64,000 nucleotides of DNA from a cyanobacterium endosymbiont of Epithemia clementina EcSB (GCF_029919255.1 NZ_CP123991.1:861110-925109), one strand, 5' to 3'; shown: positions 9,142 through 19,390, counted from the stretch's first letter. Translations and numbers: made by a program. Notes: generated by a model from the sequence alone, not told the origin.

Positions 9142-10822
9142 GGAAATTTTTTTTGTAGGATAAGAATTTAGATTGACTATTTTTTCTCAGATTATAGTGA
9201 GAACAGGATTTATAGGAAATAATGAAGTCAATTTACTGTGACTATCAGCGAGATTAAGCCTTTAGGCTTCATATTATTTCTAAGACAGCTGTATTCTTGA
9301 TTGGAAGTATTATTGTTTGCTCTGTAGCTTCTAATGATTTTTCACTGGAAGATAGAGATGATTATAGCTCGATTTTATGGCGGCTGCCGACTTGGAATCA
9401 TGTTTTCCTCAACTAACTTTGAATGTCACTAGTTCTGACTTTAAAGATGAGTCTTTCCCCTATTCACTGTCAAAGGAGTCGATAGCCATGTTTTGTTAAA
9501 TCTCAACCACCTCATTAATCTCTACCGTAAAGTTAGTTGTCGCACTATATATTTCTAATACTGGGATGAGAATGACAGACAAGACAAAAATTTTAACTAC
9601 AAAATCGATTACAAATCCATATTAGTTTATTAATATCTTTTTTCCAGATTGTTAATTTTTTCAAGTAAGTTTTAATAAATTTTTCTTATTGAAAAAGCCA
9701 TCTCTTTATATGTTGTAGTATCGGATGCTGAGAAGTATATCTAAATTTTTAAAAAGTTACCTAATTCTTTTTGTTACAAAGCATTATTTTTGGTAGTCCA
9801 TCTCCGAGATAATTCTTTAAAGTAAATGTCATATTCTTAATTATATAAAATCTTGACTTTCTTATTCAAATGAACTAGGATTTAGAGCTAAATAAAGTTT
9901 TATAAATATTTTTTATATAGATTATTCTTTCCTTATCATAGTTTTTTTTGATACAAAAGTAGTTATGACAAGTAAAAAATATGTCTAAAATAAAGCTGTA
10001 TTTTCAAATAAATTAGGTAACAATTAAGAATATCAAACAGAATATGTACAAGATTTTGGAGTAGTCAGTGCTGTTTGTGATAATCGCCTGTTAGATAATA
10101 TTGTAAACTAATAACCTAATTATACGTAGTATTTCGATCTAGACACCCAATTAAGACTTTCATAGTAAAAATATTCTTGATATCGCTCAAAAAAATGCAG
10201 TAGATTGTAAATCTAATATTACAGTTGCTAAAAGTTATAAGAAATTTTTTTATTGCATCAATAGATGATTACATAATAAGTAGTGAGTTAGTTATTTTTT
10301 ATTTAAAACTGATGGGAGACAAACTCAAGATCAACACAGATAATAAAACTTATTAATTAATTGAATCACTCTGTTTGTTAATAAATCTAAAGACAATACT
10401 TTTCTAATTAAAATTAATCTATAACTTTAAGGATAGTTATTAGTAAATTTTTAAAAAATTCTTGTTACCATCTTAACAAGAATAAAACTAAAAATAATGA
10501 TAATTATAAAAAGGCATTTAAAAAAATAAAAAAATGAGCTGATTAAATGAGATAAAGTAGTAAAAACAATGAATAAAAAAGTAATTTTTAGAAAATTATG
10601 TAAAAATAACAATAAGTTTAAATTTTAAAAAATAAAAAAGAAAAATATAGAAAGTGAGTCACTTAAAATAGTTACATAAATTTATTTTTATTCAAAAAAA
10701 ATTAAAATAAATAATTAATTTGCACAGTGTTTAAAACAAATAACAACCGACCTAGTTTTTAACTTTTACTCCAGAAAACTAGGCTGTTATAGCAGATAAA
10801 ATCTTAAATTTTCATGAAAACA
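9142..10822. other. 1.7 kb decayed region after aroQ
   Basis: No intact gene. At about 9278-9400 the plus strand reads a secretory-like start (SKTAVFLIGSIIVCSVAS) followed by stops; at 10020-10110 a segment with YVQDFGVVSAVCDNRLLDNI appears between stops. Both look like pieces of dead genes I cannot name. The rest is AT-rich. A terminator for lpxD lies at the right end. Confidence 0.5.
10751..10783 (-). terminator. Probable lpxD terminator
   Basis: CCTAGTTTT and AAAACTAGG pair across a 15-base loop, 40 bases downstream of the lpxD stop on the minus strand. The following T run is interrupted, so strength is uncertain. Confidence 0.5.
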
Positions 10823-11869
10823 CTAACTTTTTTCAATCTTTTTTTGCAGACGTTTTAGGGTTTGGTACATTTCAGGAAGGCGTTTATAGATAGCAGAAAC
10901 TTTCAGATACAATTTATTAGAAACTGCAGGACTACTAGAGACTATTTCGCCCGGAGAAATATTATTAGTAATACCTGTCTGGGCTGTAGCAATAACCCCA
11001 TCTCCAATGTTAACTTGATTAGCCACCCCTACCTGTCCAGCTAAGATTACCCCACGTCCCAACCTGACGCCTCCGGCTAAACCAACTTGTCCAGCCAAAG
11101 CACAATTATCGCCAATTTTGCAACTATGGGCAACATGGACCAAATTATCCAGTTTGGTATTACGTCCAATACTAGTGGTACCTACGGCAGGACGATCAAC
11201 CGCGCTATTACAGCCAATTTCTACTCCATCCTCGAGAATTACACAACCTGATTGTTCCATTTTAAACCAACCTTGAGGGGTTGGAACAAATCCAAAACCC
11301 TCTGAGCCAATAGCTGCTCCACTATGAATTACGCAATTAGACCCAATTTGTGTACATTCATGGATAGTACAGTTAGCATGAAGGATTGTACAATTTCCGA
11401 GGGAAACTTGTGGATAAATGACTACATTGGGATGAATACAGACGTTATCCCCTATAGTTACATCGTGTGCAATAACGACATGGGGACCAATATAAATATC
11501 TTTACCAAGCTTGACCGAGGGATCAATGACAGCACTTGGATGAATACCTGGAGCAGGGTGAAAAGGTTGATAAAACAGATTAATCACATGAGCGAACATT
11601 AAACGGGGTTCTTGGATAGCTATCCAAGCAATTCCCTTTTCACTAGCTCGATTCTGTAATGCCTCATCAAGGGGTAATATAAGGGCACTAGCGGCTGTTT
11701 TATCAACCATAGCAGCAAATTTATTTCCCTCGATATAGCTGAGTTGTCCTGTTATCGCTTCATCGACGGGGGCGAGTCCAATAATATTAGGGTTATTATC
11801 GGGGTGATTAGTTAAGCTGGAATTGATGACTGAGGAATTAAGCTTTTTGATAATTTCATTGAATTTCAT
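10823..11869 (-). CDS. lpxD: UDP-3-O-acylglucosamine N-acyltransferase
   Basis: Adds the second hydroxyacyl chain to UDP-3-O-acyl-glucosamine in lipid A synthesis, using acyl-ACP. The product is 348 aa. Residues 1-105 form the uridine-binding domain; about 110-300 is a left-handed beta helix built of hexapeptide repeats (PSVKLGKDIYIGPHVVIAHD and following). The catalytic histidine is in VHVAHSCKIGDN. The C-terminal helix (LYLKVSAIYKRLPEMYQTLK) completes the fold. Its retention implies that the endosymbiont still makes an LPS outer leaflet. Stand-alone gene; no lpxA, lpxC or fabZ neighbours here. Confidence 0.94.
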   Translation of the reverse strand: MKFNEIIKKLNSSVINSSLTNHPDNNPNIIGLAPVDEAITGQLSYIEGNKFAAMVDKTAASALILPLDEALQNRASEKGIAWIAIQEPRLMFAHVINLFYQPFHPAPGIHPSAVIDPSVKLGKDIYIGPHVVIAHDVTIGDNVCIHPNVVIYPQVSLGNCTILHANCTIHECTQIGSNCVIHSGAAIGSEGFGFVPTPQGWFKMEQSGCVILEDGVEIGCNSAVDRPAVGTTSIGRNTKLDNLVHVAHSCKIGDNCALAGQVGLAGGVRLGRGVILAGQVGVANQVNIGDGVIATAQTGITNNISPGEIVSSSPAVSNKLYLKVSAIYKRLPEMYQTLKRLQKKIEKS

Positions 11870-12191
11870 TATTAATTTTCCTTGAAACCTGATTAAATTG
11901 AAACATGATTAAATTTTGGGAAGTTGTTGGTTATCCCTCTGTAGACCTCTGACGACGATAATTGTGGCAAGGATTTAAGAAAACTTTTAATCAAGTAACT
12001 ATACCAAGATCAACCTCTATTATCCTAAGTTACCTTTAAGGGAAAAAGTTAGTTAACTCAGTAGGCTAAGTCTAAAGTAAGTGATAAGCTGGTCTAGATG
12101 TTATCTAAACAATTACTCACCGCTTATTATCATCGATAATAGATGATTAACAGTGAGCTTTATCCCCTTAACCGTACAATTAAGAACACAC

Positions 12192-12422
12192 ATGAAAGTT
12201 GGCGATCGCGTCCGTGTTATGGCATCTACTATTGTTTACCATTACCCTCAGCATAAAAAACAGCCCTTCGATCTCAAAGGGATGGAAGGAGAAATCATTG
12301 ATATTATTACAAATTGGAAAGGAAGGCCCGTCAGCAGCAATTTTCCCGTCTTAGTCAAATTTGACAAACGGTTTAAGGCTCATTTTCGAGATCATGAACT
12401 AGAAGTGATCAAACCCGAATAG
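12192..12422 (+). CDS. ftrV: Ferredoxin-thioredoxin reductase, variable chain
   Basis: Non-catalytic alpha subunit of FTR, the [4Fe-4S] enzyme that passes electrons from reduced ferredoxin to thioredoxin. It is an SH3-like beta barrel wrapping the catalytic FtrC chain. The product is 76 aa from ATG 12192, normal for cyanobacteria, with MKVGDRVRVMASTIVYHYPQ, FDLKGMEGEI and FKAHFRDHELEVI. The frame is open 13 codons further up to 12153, but the family starts at MKVGDRV. A HIP1 octamer GCGATCGC lies at 12202-12209. Its presence implies that reduced ferredoxin still drives thiol redox control without visible photosystems. Confidence 0.93.
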   Translation: MKVGDRVRVMASTIVYHYPQHKKQPFDLKGMEGEIIDIITNWKGRPVSSNFPVLVKFDKRFKAHFRDHELEVIKPE

Positions 12423-12435
12423 GAATTTATCTAAA

Positions 12436-12468
12436 CTTGGGGAGAATAATTTTTATAGACTTCCCAAG
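12436..12468 (+). terminator. Hairpin after ftrV
   Basis: CTTGGGGAG pairs with CTTCCCAAG (one G-U pair) just 14 bases after the ftrV stop. It lacks a strong T tail, so it may be a 3'-end stabilising hairpin rather than a full terminator. Confidence 0.45.
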
Positions 12469-12702
12469 AGTTAATTACCTACAGTTTGTGGCGCAGTCAG
12501 ATCTTACTGATAATCCTCTGTTACAGCTTTAGCCTAGAAGGAAGTTCTTAGTTAACTAAAAAGTTTTTTCTCCGAATGTTTTTTGTCTGTGAAAAACTGC
12601 TTATTCGATCAATTTTTAAGATAAAAGTAAAGTTAACTGGAGCGCTGCTTTAACATTTTAGCTAAATAATTGCGCAAATAGGGGCTTTAATTCCCTAAAA
12701 CA

Positions 12703-13092
12703 TCAGTTATTTTTGATTGAAAAGAACAGAGTAGGCTGGAGAATTAACACGAGGGGTATTTTGTTTACCATCGAAGACATAATCTGTGAAAACATGAAAG
12801 AGAAAAGTATCTGGTTTTTGAGATTTTTCTGCCATAATTGTGGGAGCAATTCCATTGATGGCGAAAGCAATCTTAGATTTACTTTCGGTTTGATCAACAG
12901 CAGTATAAGCAGCGGCAGCATTTACTTATATCAGGCTCGATTTCCTGTATTCCCTTGTGGATTTGGTCAGGTTGAGCTAGAACAATAATTTTGCGGTTTG
13001 GTTTATACAGAAGACTTCTCTAATAGTTATTAGAGTTTGCTTTAATTCTTGACCTAATTGTCCGTCAGTTCCTATTAATAAAATTTTTGACA
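12703..13092 (-). pseudogene. rfbD: Dead dTDP-4-dehydrorhamnose reductase (rfbD/rmlD)
   Basis: Reading leftward from ATG 13092 the protein begins MSKILLIGTDGQLGQEL, the nucleotide-binding start of RmlD, which makes dTDP-rhamnose for surface polysaccharide. It hits a stop within 45 codons. After a frame change it resumes as VNAAAYTAVDQTESKSKIAF, then FTDYVFDGKQNTP, the classical STDYVFDG region, and ends at a stop near 12710. Roughly 130 of about 290 codons are left; the substrate-binding C-terminal half is gone. At least one frameshift and one stop are visible, so it cannot make a functional enzyme. Confidence 0.85.
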
Positions 13093-13175
13093 TCAGATTT
13101 TTCATTACAAATTTTAACTCGTAATTGTACAGAGAATGGGGCCACTTTGAAGAGTTGAATATGCCGTCTACCTTC

Positions 13176-13892
13176 TCAAACAGTCCAATAACTCAATTTC
13201 CATTCGTTAGTCTGAAAAACTATTGCTCCTTGATAATTAGGGTGTGGTATTAAAAAGGATGTAGTCCAGTTTAACAGAGATTGATTCTTGGGTAACTTGA
13301 GCAATTGAGGACAAGAGTCAAGGGAGACTTCTACTTGATCGAGTCCTCCACCAATTCCCTCTCCTGTAGCCTTTAAATAGGCTTCCTTGGCTGTCCAAAG
13401 TTTAAAAAAAGTTTTTTCCAGATCAGGAGAAGTTAGAAGGTTAATGTGATTATATTCTTGGAAACAGAAAAAACGTTTAGCCAGTTTCTTGGCCTCTGAC
13501 ATAGGACGAATGTATTCAAGATCAACTCCTATAACACGATTGCAGGTTACACCATAAATCGCTAATTCGTTGGAATGCGAAAGGTTAAACTGTAACCTAT
13601 TCCCTCCTAATTTATTTGTTAATCGTGGTTTTCCTCGTGAACTATAGGTAAATTCAATTGTTGGAGCCGGGATATTTAAGTATCGACCTAAAATTGTTTT
13701 TAGAGTACCTCTAGCTACAATGAAGCGTCGTTTATGTTTTTCAAAAGAAAACTTTTGAGCTTTTATTTTTTCTTCTTGATTGAGTATTTCAAAGCACCTA
13801 TTCACTTCTAAATCTGAGACTTTTAGGTGTTGTTTCCATAAGTGAATATCCGATGGATTTATGGTTAGGCAATTGGGAGATTTAAGCCACAT
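13176..13892 (-). CDS. 4'-phosphopantetheinyl transferase (Sfp/HetI type)
   Basis: Transfers 4'-phosphopantetheine from CoA to a serine of acyl or peptidyl carrier proteins. The product is 238 aa, normal for the Sfp/HetI class. The conserved pockets are present: RFIVARGTLKTILGRYL near 56-72, FNLSHSNELAIYG (CoA contact His), GVDLEYIRPM (Mg2+ site), and FFKLWTAKEAYLKATGEGI (catalytic WxxKEAxxK). Many cyanobacteria have only this one PPTase, so it probably activates the fatty-acid ACP and would then be essential. The name hetI is used in heterocyst formers; I do not transfer it. Start ATG 13892. Confidence 0.9.
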   Translation of the reverse strand: MWLKSPNCLTINPSDIHLWKQHLKVSDLEVNRCFEILNQEEKIKAQKFSFEKHKRRFIVARGTLKTILGRYLNIPAPTIEFTYSSRGKPRLTNKLGGNRLQFNLSHSNELAIYGVTCNRVIGVDLEYIRPMSEAKKLAKRFFCFQEYNHINLLTSPDLEKTFFKLWTAKEAYLKATGEGIGGGLDQVEVSLDSCPQLLKLPKNQSLLNWTTSFLIPHPNYQGAIVFQTNEWKLSYWTV

Positions 13893-13925
13893 TAGATATT
13901 TATTAAAAATTTTACCACTAATAAT

Positions 13926-14520
13926 CTAAGCAACCGAAAGATAGAAGGTAAAGATACTTCCTCTTCCTAATTTGCTCGTAACTTCCATTTTTACCCCTTG
14001 TAGTTCTACTAGACGGCGGGTAATAGCTAATTCGATCCCTGCTTCTCCAGAATAACTTGGTCTGGATTTATCTGCACGCCAAAATCTTTCAAAGACATAG
14101 GGTAAATTTTCAGGTTTAATGCCAATTACTGTATCAATGATAAACATAAAAATTCGTTGATAATCGCACCAATTTTTAACGAAAATTATTCCTTTTTCAG
14201 GATAAAGCATAGCATTTTCTAATAAATTCACTAAAATCTATTCAATGCGATATCTATCTCCTAATACTAGAGATAAATCTTTAGGACAGTCTAATTCAAT
14301 TACTGGACTGTTATCAAGAATTTGAGCAGAAAATATTTCTACTAAAGTGATTAACATTGGCATAAGATTCAAGGGCTTCAGACTAATTGACAAATACTCA
14401 GCTTCAGCTTAAAAAAGTTCCTGAACATCTGGGATCAATCGCTCCAAATATCTTGTTTATTTAAGTAATTTTAAATAAAGTTCTGAAGAGAAGTCAATGG
14501 ATTCATCAGCTAATTTTTTT
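13926..14520 (-). pseudogene. Dead sensor histidine kinase (C-terminal half)
   Basis: The minus strand encodes a kinase core broken by stops. From about 14520 leftward the dimerisation helix end (FSSELYLKLLK, RLIPDVQELF) can be read, then an ATPase lead (LVEIFSAQILDNSPVIELD, LVLGDRYRIE). A stop falls just before ILVNLLENAMLYPEKGI (N box). Then come VIGIKPENLPYVFERFWRAD (F box) and ITRRLVELQGVKMEVTSKLG (last helix). The G1 box is damaged (IIDTVIGI for DTGIGI; GEAGIEL for GGTGIGL). The N-terminal sensor part is gone. It sits downstream of a dead response regulator in the same direction, so a whole two-component operon died. Confidence 0.88.
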
Positions 14521-15290
14521 AAATATTTTCTATTTTTTGTTAAATAAATTTTTATTTTATGTATTTAATCTCTAATTAATTCTGGTCTTTTTTGATAAAA
14601 ATTTCCTAAACTACTGGTCATATAATTAGAACTTTTTTTCAGCTGCTTAAGTTCAGTAATATCATATCCTGGTATTATTTCTTGCTACTTTTCATTAACT
14701 ATTTTTTGTATCATATATTTTGTTTAAATATTTAAAATAAACTAAGTATAATACAATAATTCAGTAATTTTGCGATAATTACTCCAGAAATTAACAACAA
14801 AATTATATTACTACTTTAAGTGATTTTAAATTCTTCTATTAAATGAATTATTGTAGTTCTAACAGTAGATAGGTATCGCTTTATTAATTAATATATACGC
14901 AAAAAAACATTTAAATTGAAGATATTTTAGAAGTGGCGATAAAACTTATTACCACCACTATTCTATCCAATACATAAAAGATAAATGATCTTTTTATCTA
15001 ACAATAGTTAGATATTAATTTACTGGATATTCAGAAAATATATACGTATTTAAATTCATATTCTACCCCTACGACTGTTTTAATAAAAGTTGGATAAGCG
15101 GTATTAATTTCTATTTTTTTGTGCAATTTTTCAAAATGATTATCCAAAACCCTTTCGTGTGCAAAAAACATTACTAAATAATTTTAAAATTAGTTGATTA
15201 CAACTGCAACCCAGTCCAAGATAACTCAGAAAAGTTAACATTAAATTAAATTACAGTGCTGTTAATCTAAGTAATTATTCTGATTTATTT
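14521..15290. other. Eroded DNA inside the dead two-component operon
   Basis: Where the sensor domain of the kinase should lie, only AT-rich sequence remains. No further segment is identifiable on either strand. Confidence 0.5.
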
Positions 15291-15710
15291 TCTAATTTCC
15301 TAATAGCAACATGACGATTTAAATCAACAGTAAAATGTTGAGTTTGATAAATTCGGTTGGGTTGCCCTCCATGTAGTAAACTACGGCGAAGTAAGGACTA
15401 AACCTTGCAACTAATTCTCTAGGACTAAATGGTTTAATAAGATAATCATCAGCTCCGGTTGATAATCCAATAACCTTATCAATTTATTCTTCTTTTGCGG
15501 TTAACATTAGAATATATGGACCTTTAGGAGTTGAAGTTTGACAAATGTAGTTACAAACTTCTAAACTGTCTAATTTAGATAACATTAAATCGAGAATAAT
15601 AACATCTGCTTGCAGTTATTGAAGCATCTCCAACGCAGCGATTCTATCGGTAAAAATTTAACAAATAAATGATTCTCTTTCCAGGGTTTCTAGAATTAAT
15701 TAACTATTGA
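15291..15710 (-). pseudogene. Dead response regulator (OmpR type, REC domain)
   Basis: Reading leftward from about 15710, ADVIILDLMLSKLDSLEVC (phosphoacceptor Asp region), ILMLTAKEE, then [20 protein letters not shown] and PRELVARF match a CheY-like receiver with the [10 protein letters not shown] hallmark. In-frame stops interrupt before ADVII, after TAKEE and near the start. The DNA-binding domain is missing. It begins right beside the 3' end of pyrB. It pairs with the dead histidine kinase at 13926-14520. Confidence 0.88.
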
Positions 15711-16683
15711 GCGTTCCAATCAAATATAATAAGGCCATCCGCACAGCGATCCCATTTGTAACCTGTTGTTGAATTAAACTAAACTCTTGATCGTCCATTA
15801 AGTCAGAACTGATTTCTACTCCTCGATTAACTGGACCTGGGTGAAGAACCTTGACCTTAGGTTTACATAACTTAAGGCGATCACGGGTAATGCCATAATG
15901 TTGATGATACTCTCGTAAACTAGGTAATAAATGATCTATCATCCGTTCTTGTTGCAAGCGCAAAGTTATGACAAAATCAGCTTCAATTAAGGCGGGTTCA
16001 ATGTCCCAATGTAAACATAATTGATCGTTTTCCAATTCTGTCACCATCTGGAGAAAAAATTGGGGAACCAGTGTAGGGGGGCCGGCTAGATAAACCTGGG
16101 CTCCTGCCTTGGTTAAACTCCAAATATTAGAACGGGCAACCCGTGAATGTAAAATATCTCCTACAATGGCAATTTTTTTGCCTTTTAAAAGTTCTGTTCT
16201 AGGATTATCAAGATCAAGTAAAGAACATAAAGTAAATAAATCTAATAATCCTTGGGAAGGATGTTCATGTTGACCGTCTCCCCCATTGAGAACACAGACT
16301 CGCGTTTCTAGAAAGTCCATTTCTGCCGCAATCGCTTGGGGAACACCGGCTTGTTTATGGCGAACAACCATAATATCCGTTCCCATCGCCAGATAAGTTT
16401 TAGCCGTATCAAAAATAGTCTCCCCTTTGATTAAAGAAGAACTTCCAGGGGAAAAATTAAGTATGTCTGCCGAAAGACGTTTGGCAGCTAATTCAAAACT
16501 ACTGCGGGTACGGGTAGAAGGTTCAAAAAACATATTGGTCACCACCTGTCCCTGAAGAGCTGGAACCTTTTTAGTACGTCGACATAAAACTTCCCGGAAA
16601 CTAGAGGCAGTTTGCAGAAGAATATTGTATTCCTCAGTCGTCCAATCAGCTAACCCTAAAATATGATGTCGAGTCCAATTCAT
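15700..16683 (-). CDS. pyrB: Aspartate carbamoyltransferase catalytic subunit
   Basis: Joins carbamoyl phosphate and aspartate, committed step of pyrimidine synthesis. The product is 327 aa with all substrate motifs: [19 protein letters not shown] (carbamoyl-phosphate, about 52-70), the [12 protein letters not shown] segment, [13 protein letters not shown], and near the C terminus [14 protein letters not shown]. There is no pyrI regulatory subunit nearby; cyanobacterial PyrB works without it. Start ATG 16683 ([11 protein letters not shown]). Its 3' end abuts a dead response regulator. Confidence 0.96.
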   Translation of the reverse strand: MNWTRHHILGLADWTTEEYNILLQTASSFREVLCRRTKKVPALQGQVVTNMFFEPSTRTRSSFELAAKRLSADILNFSPGSSSLIKGETIFDTAKTYLAMGTDIMVVRHKQAGVPQAIAAEMDFLETRVCVLNGGDGQHEHPSQGLLDLFTLCSLLDLDNPRTELLKGKKIAIVGDILHSRVARSNIWSLTKAGAQVYLAGPPTLVPQFFLQMVTELENDQLCLHWDIEPALIEADFVITLRLQQERMIDHLLPSLREYHQHYGITRDRLKLCKPKVKVLHPGPVNRGVEISSDLMDDQEFSLIQQQVTNGIAVRMALLYLIGTLNS

Positions 16684-16938
16684 GTTAGTCAGTCATTAAT
16701 TTAGATAAGTTGTGAGTTGTGACTGAGATGCGAGGGGGCAACCAATCAATAACCATGCTACTGTATTGTCTTCGCTAACTCTACTAATCTTTCCTAAGAA
16801 GAGTCTTATAACAGATTCAACTTAATAGTTGATTTTTTTAAACTCCTTACAGACTTTGGTAATTGAAACAGTTAAAATGACAAAAGCTTAAATCTTCTCT
16901 TGTATTTCTTAAAAAAAATTATTAATAGTCAATATATA

Positions 16939-17583
16939 ATGATATTCACAGATATCTTACCAAAACTCCTGTTCGCTTTAGTCTTTAGCTGTTTATCTTT
17001 GCCACCAGTATTGTCCGAAGACACCGTAAATTTAAATAAAATTAAACCGAGCAATAGCTCCTTAATATCTCCAGAAACAGGGGTAGACTATACACCCCTA
17101 CAAAACCGTTTACAACAACAACAATGGCAAGAGGCTAACGAAACCAGCACCTACCTAATCCTTAAGGCCGTTAACCGAGACGAACAAGGATGGATGTCCG
17201 GTAAAGATGTGGTTCAATTGGCTTGTTGGGACTTAAAAACCCTTGATGGTTTATGGAAAGAATATTCCCAAGGAAAATTTGGCTTTAGCGTTCAATTTCC
17301 TATCTTTATTGAAACTGGAAATAAACCTGGAAAATTAGTAGCCAGTTATTTCTATGATGATTTTGGGACGCGAGTAGGATGGCGTAAAGACGATCAATGG
17401 ATCGCCTTTAAACACAACTTGATTTACAGTTTAGATGCTCCGATTGGTCATCTTCCAAACCCCCGCTCAGAATACCAAATTACCGGAGGGCAACTGAATT
17501 ATACAGCCCTAACTCAAAGGATGGTAGAGTGTAGACTTGTTTCCCCTATTTTTCCGAGAAGACGGACCTACAACTCTAACTAA
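16939..17583 (+). CDS. GUN4-domain protein
   Basis: A 214-aa protein whose residues about 45-205 match the GUN4 domain: DYTPLQNRLQQQQWQEANET, WMSGKDVVQLACWDLKTLD, WKEYSQGKFGFSVQ, and FGTRVGWRKDDQWI. GUN4 binds Mg-porphyrins and activates Mg chelatase, but multi-copy GUN4-like proteins also have other, unclear roles. A hydrophobic stretch after the start (LPKLLFALVFSCLSLPPVLS) looks like a signal peptide, so this copy is probably exported, unlike true Gun4. The start is uncertain: ATG 16939 versus an in-frame TTG at 16900. It is divergent from pyrB. Confidence 0.85.
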   Translation: MIFTDILPKLLFALVFSCLSLPPVLSEDTVNLNKIKPSNSSLISPETGVDYTPLQNRLQQQQWQEANETSTYLILKAVNRDEQGWMSGKDVVQLACWDLKTLDGLWKEYSQGKFGFSVQFPIFIETGNKPGKLVASYFYDDFGTRVGWRKDDQWIAFKHNLIYSLDAPIGHLPNPRSEYQITGGQLNYTALTQRMVECRLVSPIFPRRRTYNSN

Positions 17584-17739
17584 TAACTAAATAATTATCC
17601 CAGTTTAAGAAAGTACAATAAGGTCGAGACTCAAAAATTTTGAGAATTGACAGATATCCTCTCTTTAATTCTATCCAAACAATTTTGGATAAAAAATTTT
17701 AATAAAAATGACGAACAATATCGTTCAAATCCTTTGAAA

Positions 17740-19015
17740 ATTCCTAAACATGAAAATTTATGAGAAACTTTCTAATTCTATCCTTGTTAAGGATAGCTTC
17801 TAGATTAGAGGAATAACAAGCTACAGGTCTTAGGGCTAATCCCTATTGAACTTCAAACCCCACAATAAGCTGCCCTCATTAGATGTGTGGAAACCCTTGA
17901 AACTAGACAACGTATTAATATAGTCACTAGTAGTACCAGTGGACATATTGTCAAGATTTTTACCAGAGAAGAGAAAGGGATATCCCTCGTTAAGTACAGA
18001 CCTCAGTAGAAATACAACTTCTTTAAGAGAAAAAGGATGTAAGAGCTGCTATCGGATGTTTGAATGTTGCTAAAGCAGAGTCACGGGCTGCTGAAGTGTA
18101 ATTATGACAATGGAAAGCTGAGCAATTTTTAAGACTGATGTACATAAAACCGAAGCTAATTTAACTTTAGCTGAGATTAATTCTCGTCGATCACAAAGTC
18201 TCTAAGCTAACGATGTGGTTCGTAAACAAGACTCTGACGATAAAATCAATACTTTAAACGCTACGAAAGCTTAATTAGACTCCATAATTAAAACCTATGA
18301 TGCTGGCAAAGAATGTCTCAATGCTGCTATCCAAAATTTGCCAGCCTCTGAAAAACGGGTATACTAAGCTTTAGCAAATATGGATAGTCAAAAATTTGTT
18401 GTACATTAAGCCTAATGAAAATTAGGGGGAACCAACTAGTCAAACCCTAGCTTATAATTTTCTTTATGCTCCCATTAATGGGAGCATAAAGTTTAAATCA
18501 AAAGGAAATTGGAGATAACGTTTATCTTAGAGAAGTAATTACTACCATCATAGATAATTAAATTTTTAATTTTAAAATTATTGCTAAACATTGTAATCGA
18601 TTGTGTCTAGGACTTCCTATCTATAGAAATTATTAATCCTGATGGAACTACGGAAGTGGAGGGATAAATTGTGCATGTTATTCTTTTGGTAGACCAAAAT
18701 ACCTAGACTATTCAAGTTAAAATTACCCTCCGTAAGGATGGCAGTTTCCAAAATCAACAATATGTACAGGTAAAAGTGATTTGGAATCAAAAACCTATAG
18801 TTTTAGTTCCTGTTACTGCAATTAGTAGTTTAGGGAAACATAGATTTATTTCAATTACTTAACTTGGAGGATCAAAAAATAGAAGAAAATGCTTAGTAGT
18901 TGAACAAGTTCACGTTAAAACTGGTTCTATTTGAGGTCAATATTCTAAGATAATTTCAGGAGTTAAACCAGAGGATAAATTTGCCGTAAATCATATCTCA
19001 GACATATTTCATATT
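17740..19015 (+). pseudogene. Dead RND efflux periplasmic adaptor (HlyD/AcrA type)
   Basis: Pieces of a membrane-fusion protein can be read in order but in shifting frames with many stops: LIPIELQTPQ near 17840, VETLETRQRINIVTSSTSGHI near 17900 (barrel/lipoyl entry), VRAAIGCLNVAKAESRAAEV near 18040 (coiled coil), SEKRVY at 18350, YNFLYAPINGSIKF at 18455 (second lipoyl half), YVQVKVIWNQKPIVLVPVTA and ISSLGKHRF near 18770-18850, and VKTGSI...IISGVKPEDKFAVNHIS near 18920-19005. The full length of the family (about 400 aa) is spanned, so death was by point mutations and small indels. The partner pump gene is not seen downstream. Confidence 0.88.
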
Positions 19016-19080
19016 TAAAAGGTAGTAGTTCTATCTAAAAAGAATCTATTACTAGTAATAATTCAATAAAATAGAACGAT

Positions 19081-19118
19081 AAACAACTGTAGTTAAAACA
19101 AACAACTGTAGTTAAAAT
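19081..19118. repeat. 19-bp tandem duplication
   Basis: AAACAACTGTAGTTAAAAC is followed at once by a copy differing only in the last base. Slippage-type duplication in non-coding DNA. Confidence 0.75.
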
Positions 19119-19350
19119 TAAATCTAGATTGTATAAGTGTGGATGATTATTTATGGCTATAAACGACAATTACGTAATCGCTATTTAAAACAAGTAAATT
19201 TTGATATTATTGCTGCATAACTAAAAAAAATAAGATGGAATAGAGATTTTTATTAATAGTTTTTTAAATTGTCCTCTTTGACATGAGATAAATCTTGAAT
19301 TTTAGTTTTTAAAAAACTATTAACTATTAGCAATTACTTAGTCGATTATA

Positions 19351-19390
19351 CACAATAATACCCTCCCTATAAAGGGAGGGTATTATTGTG
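19351..19390. repeat. Perfect 18-bp inverted repeat
   Basis: CACAATAATACCCTCCCT and its exact complement flank a four-base loop. It stands alone in AT-rich DNA, with G/C-rich stem ends next to the loop and no T tail. A very stable hairpin; probably a terminator remnant of decayed flanking genes. Confidence 0.65.

Noticed and set aside
11324-11602. 92-codon plus-strand frame inside lpxD
   Set aside because: Antisense shadow produced by the hexapeptide repeat codons of lpxD.
12713-12988. 91-codon plus-strand frame
   Set aside because: The minus strand there carries readable rfbD motifs (NAAAYTAVD, TDYVFDG), so the plus frame is a shadow.
18463-18490. Perfect 28-bp palindrome TTTATGCTCCCATT plus complement
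   Set aside because: It lies in the lipoyl region of the dead efflux adaptor and encodes YAPING, a normal family motif, so I treat it as coding coincidence, not a terminator.
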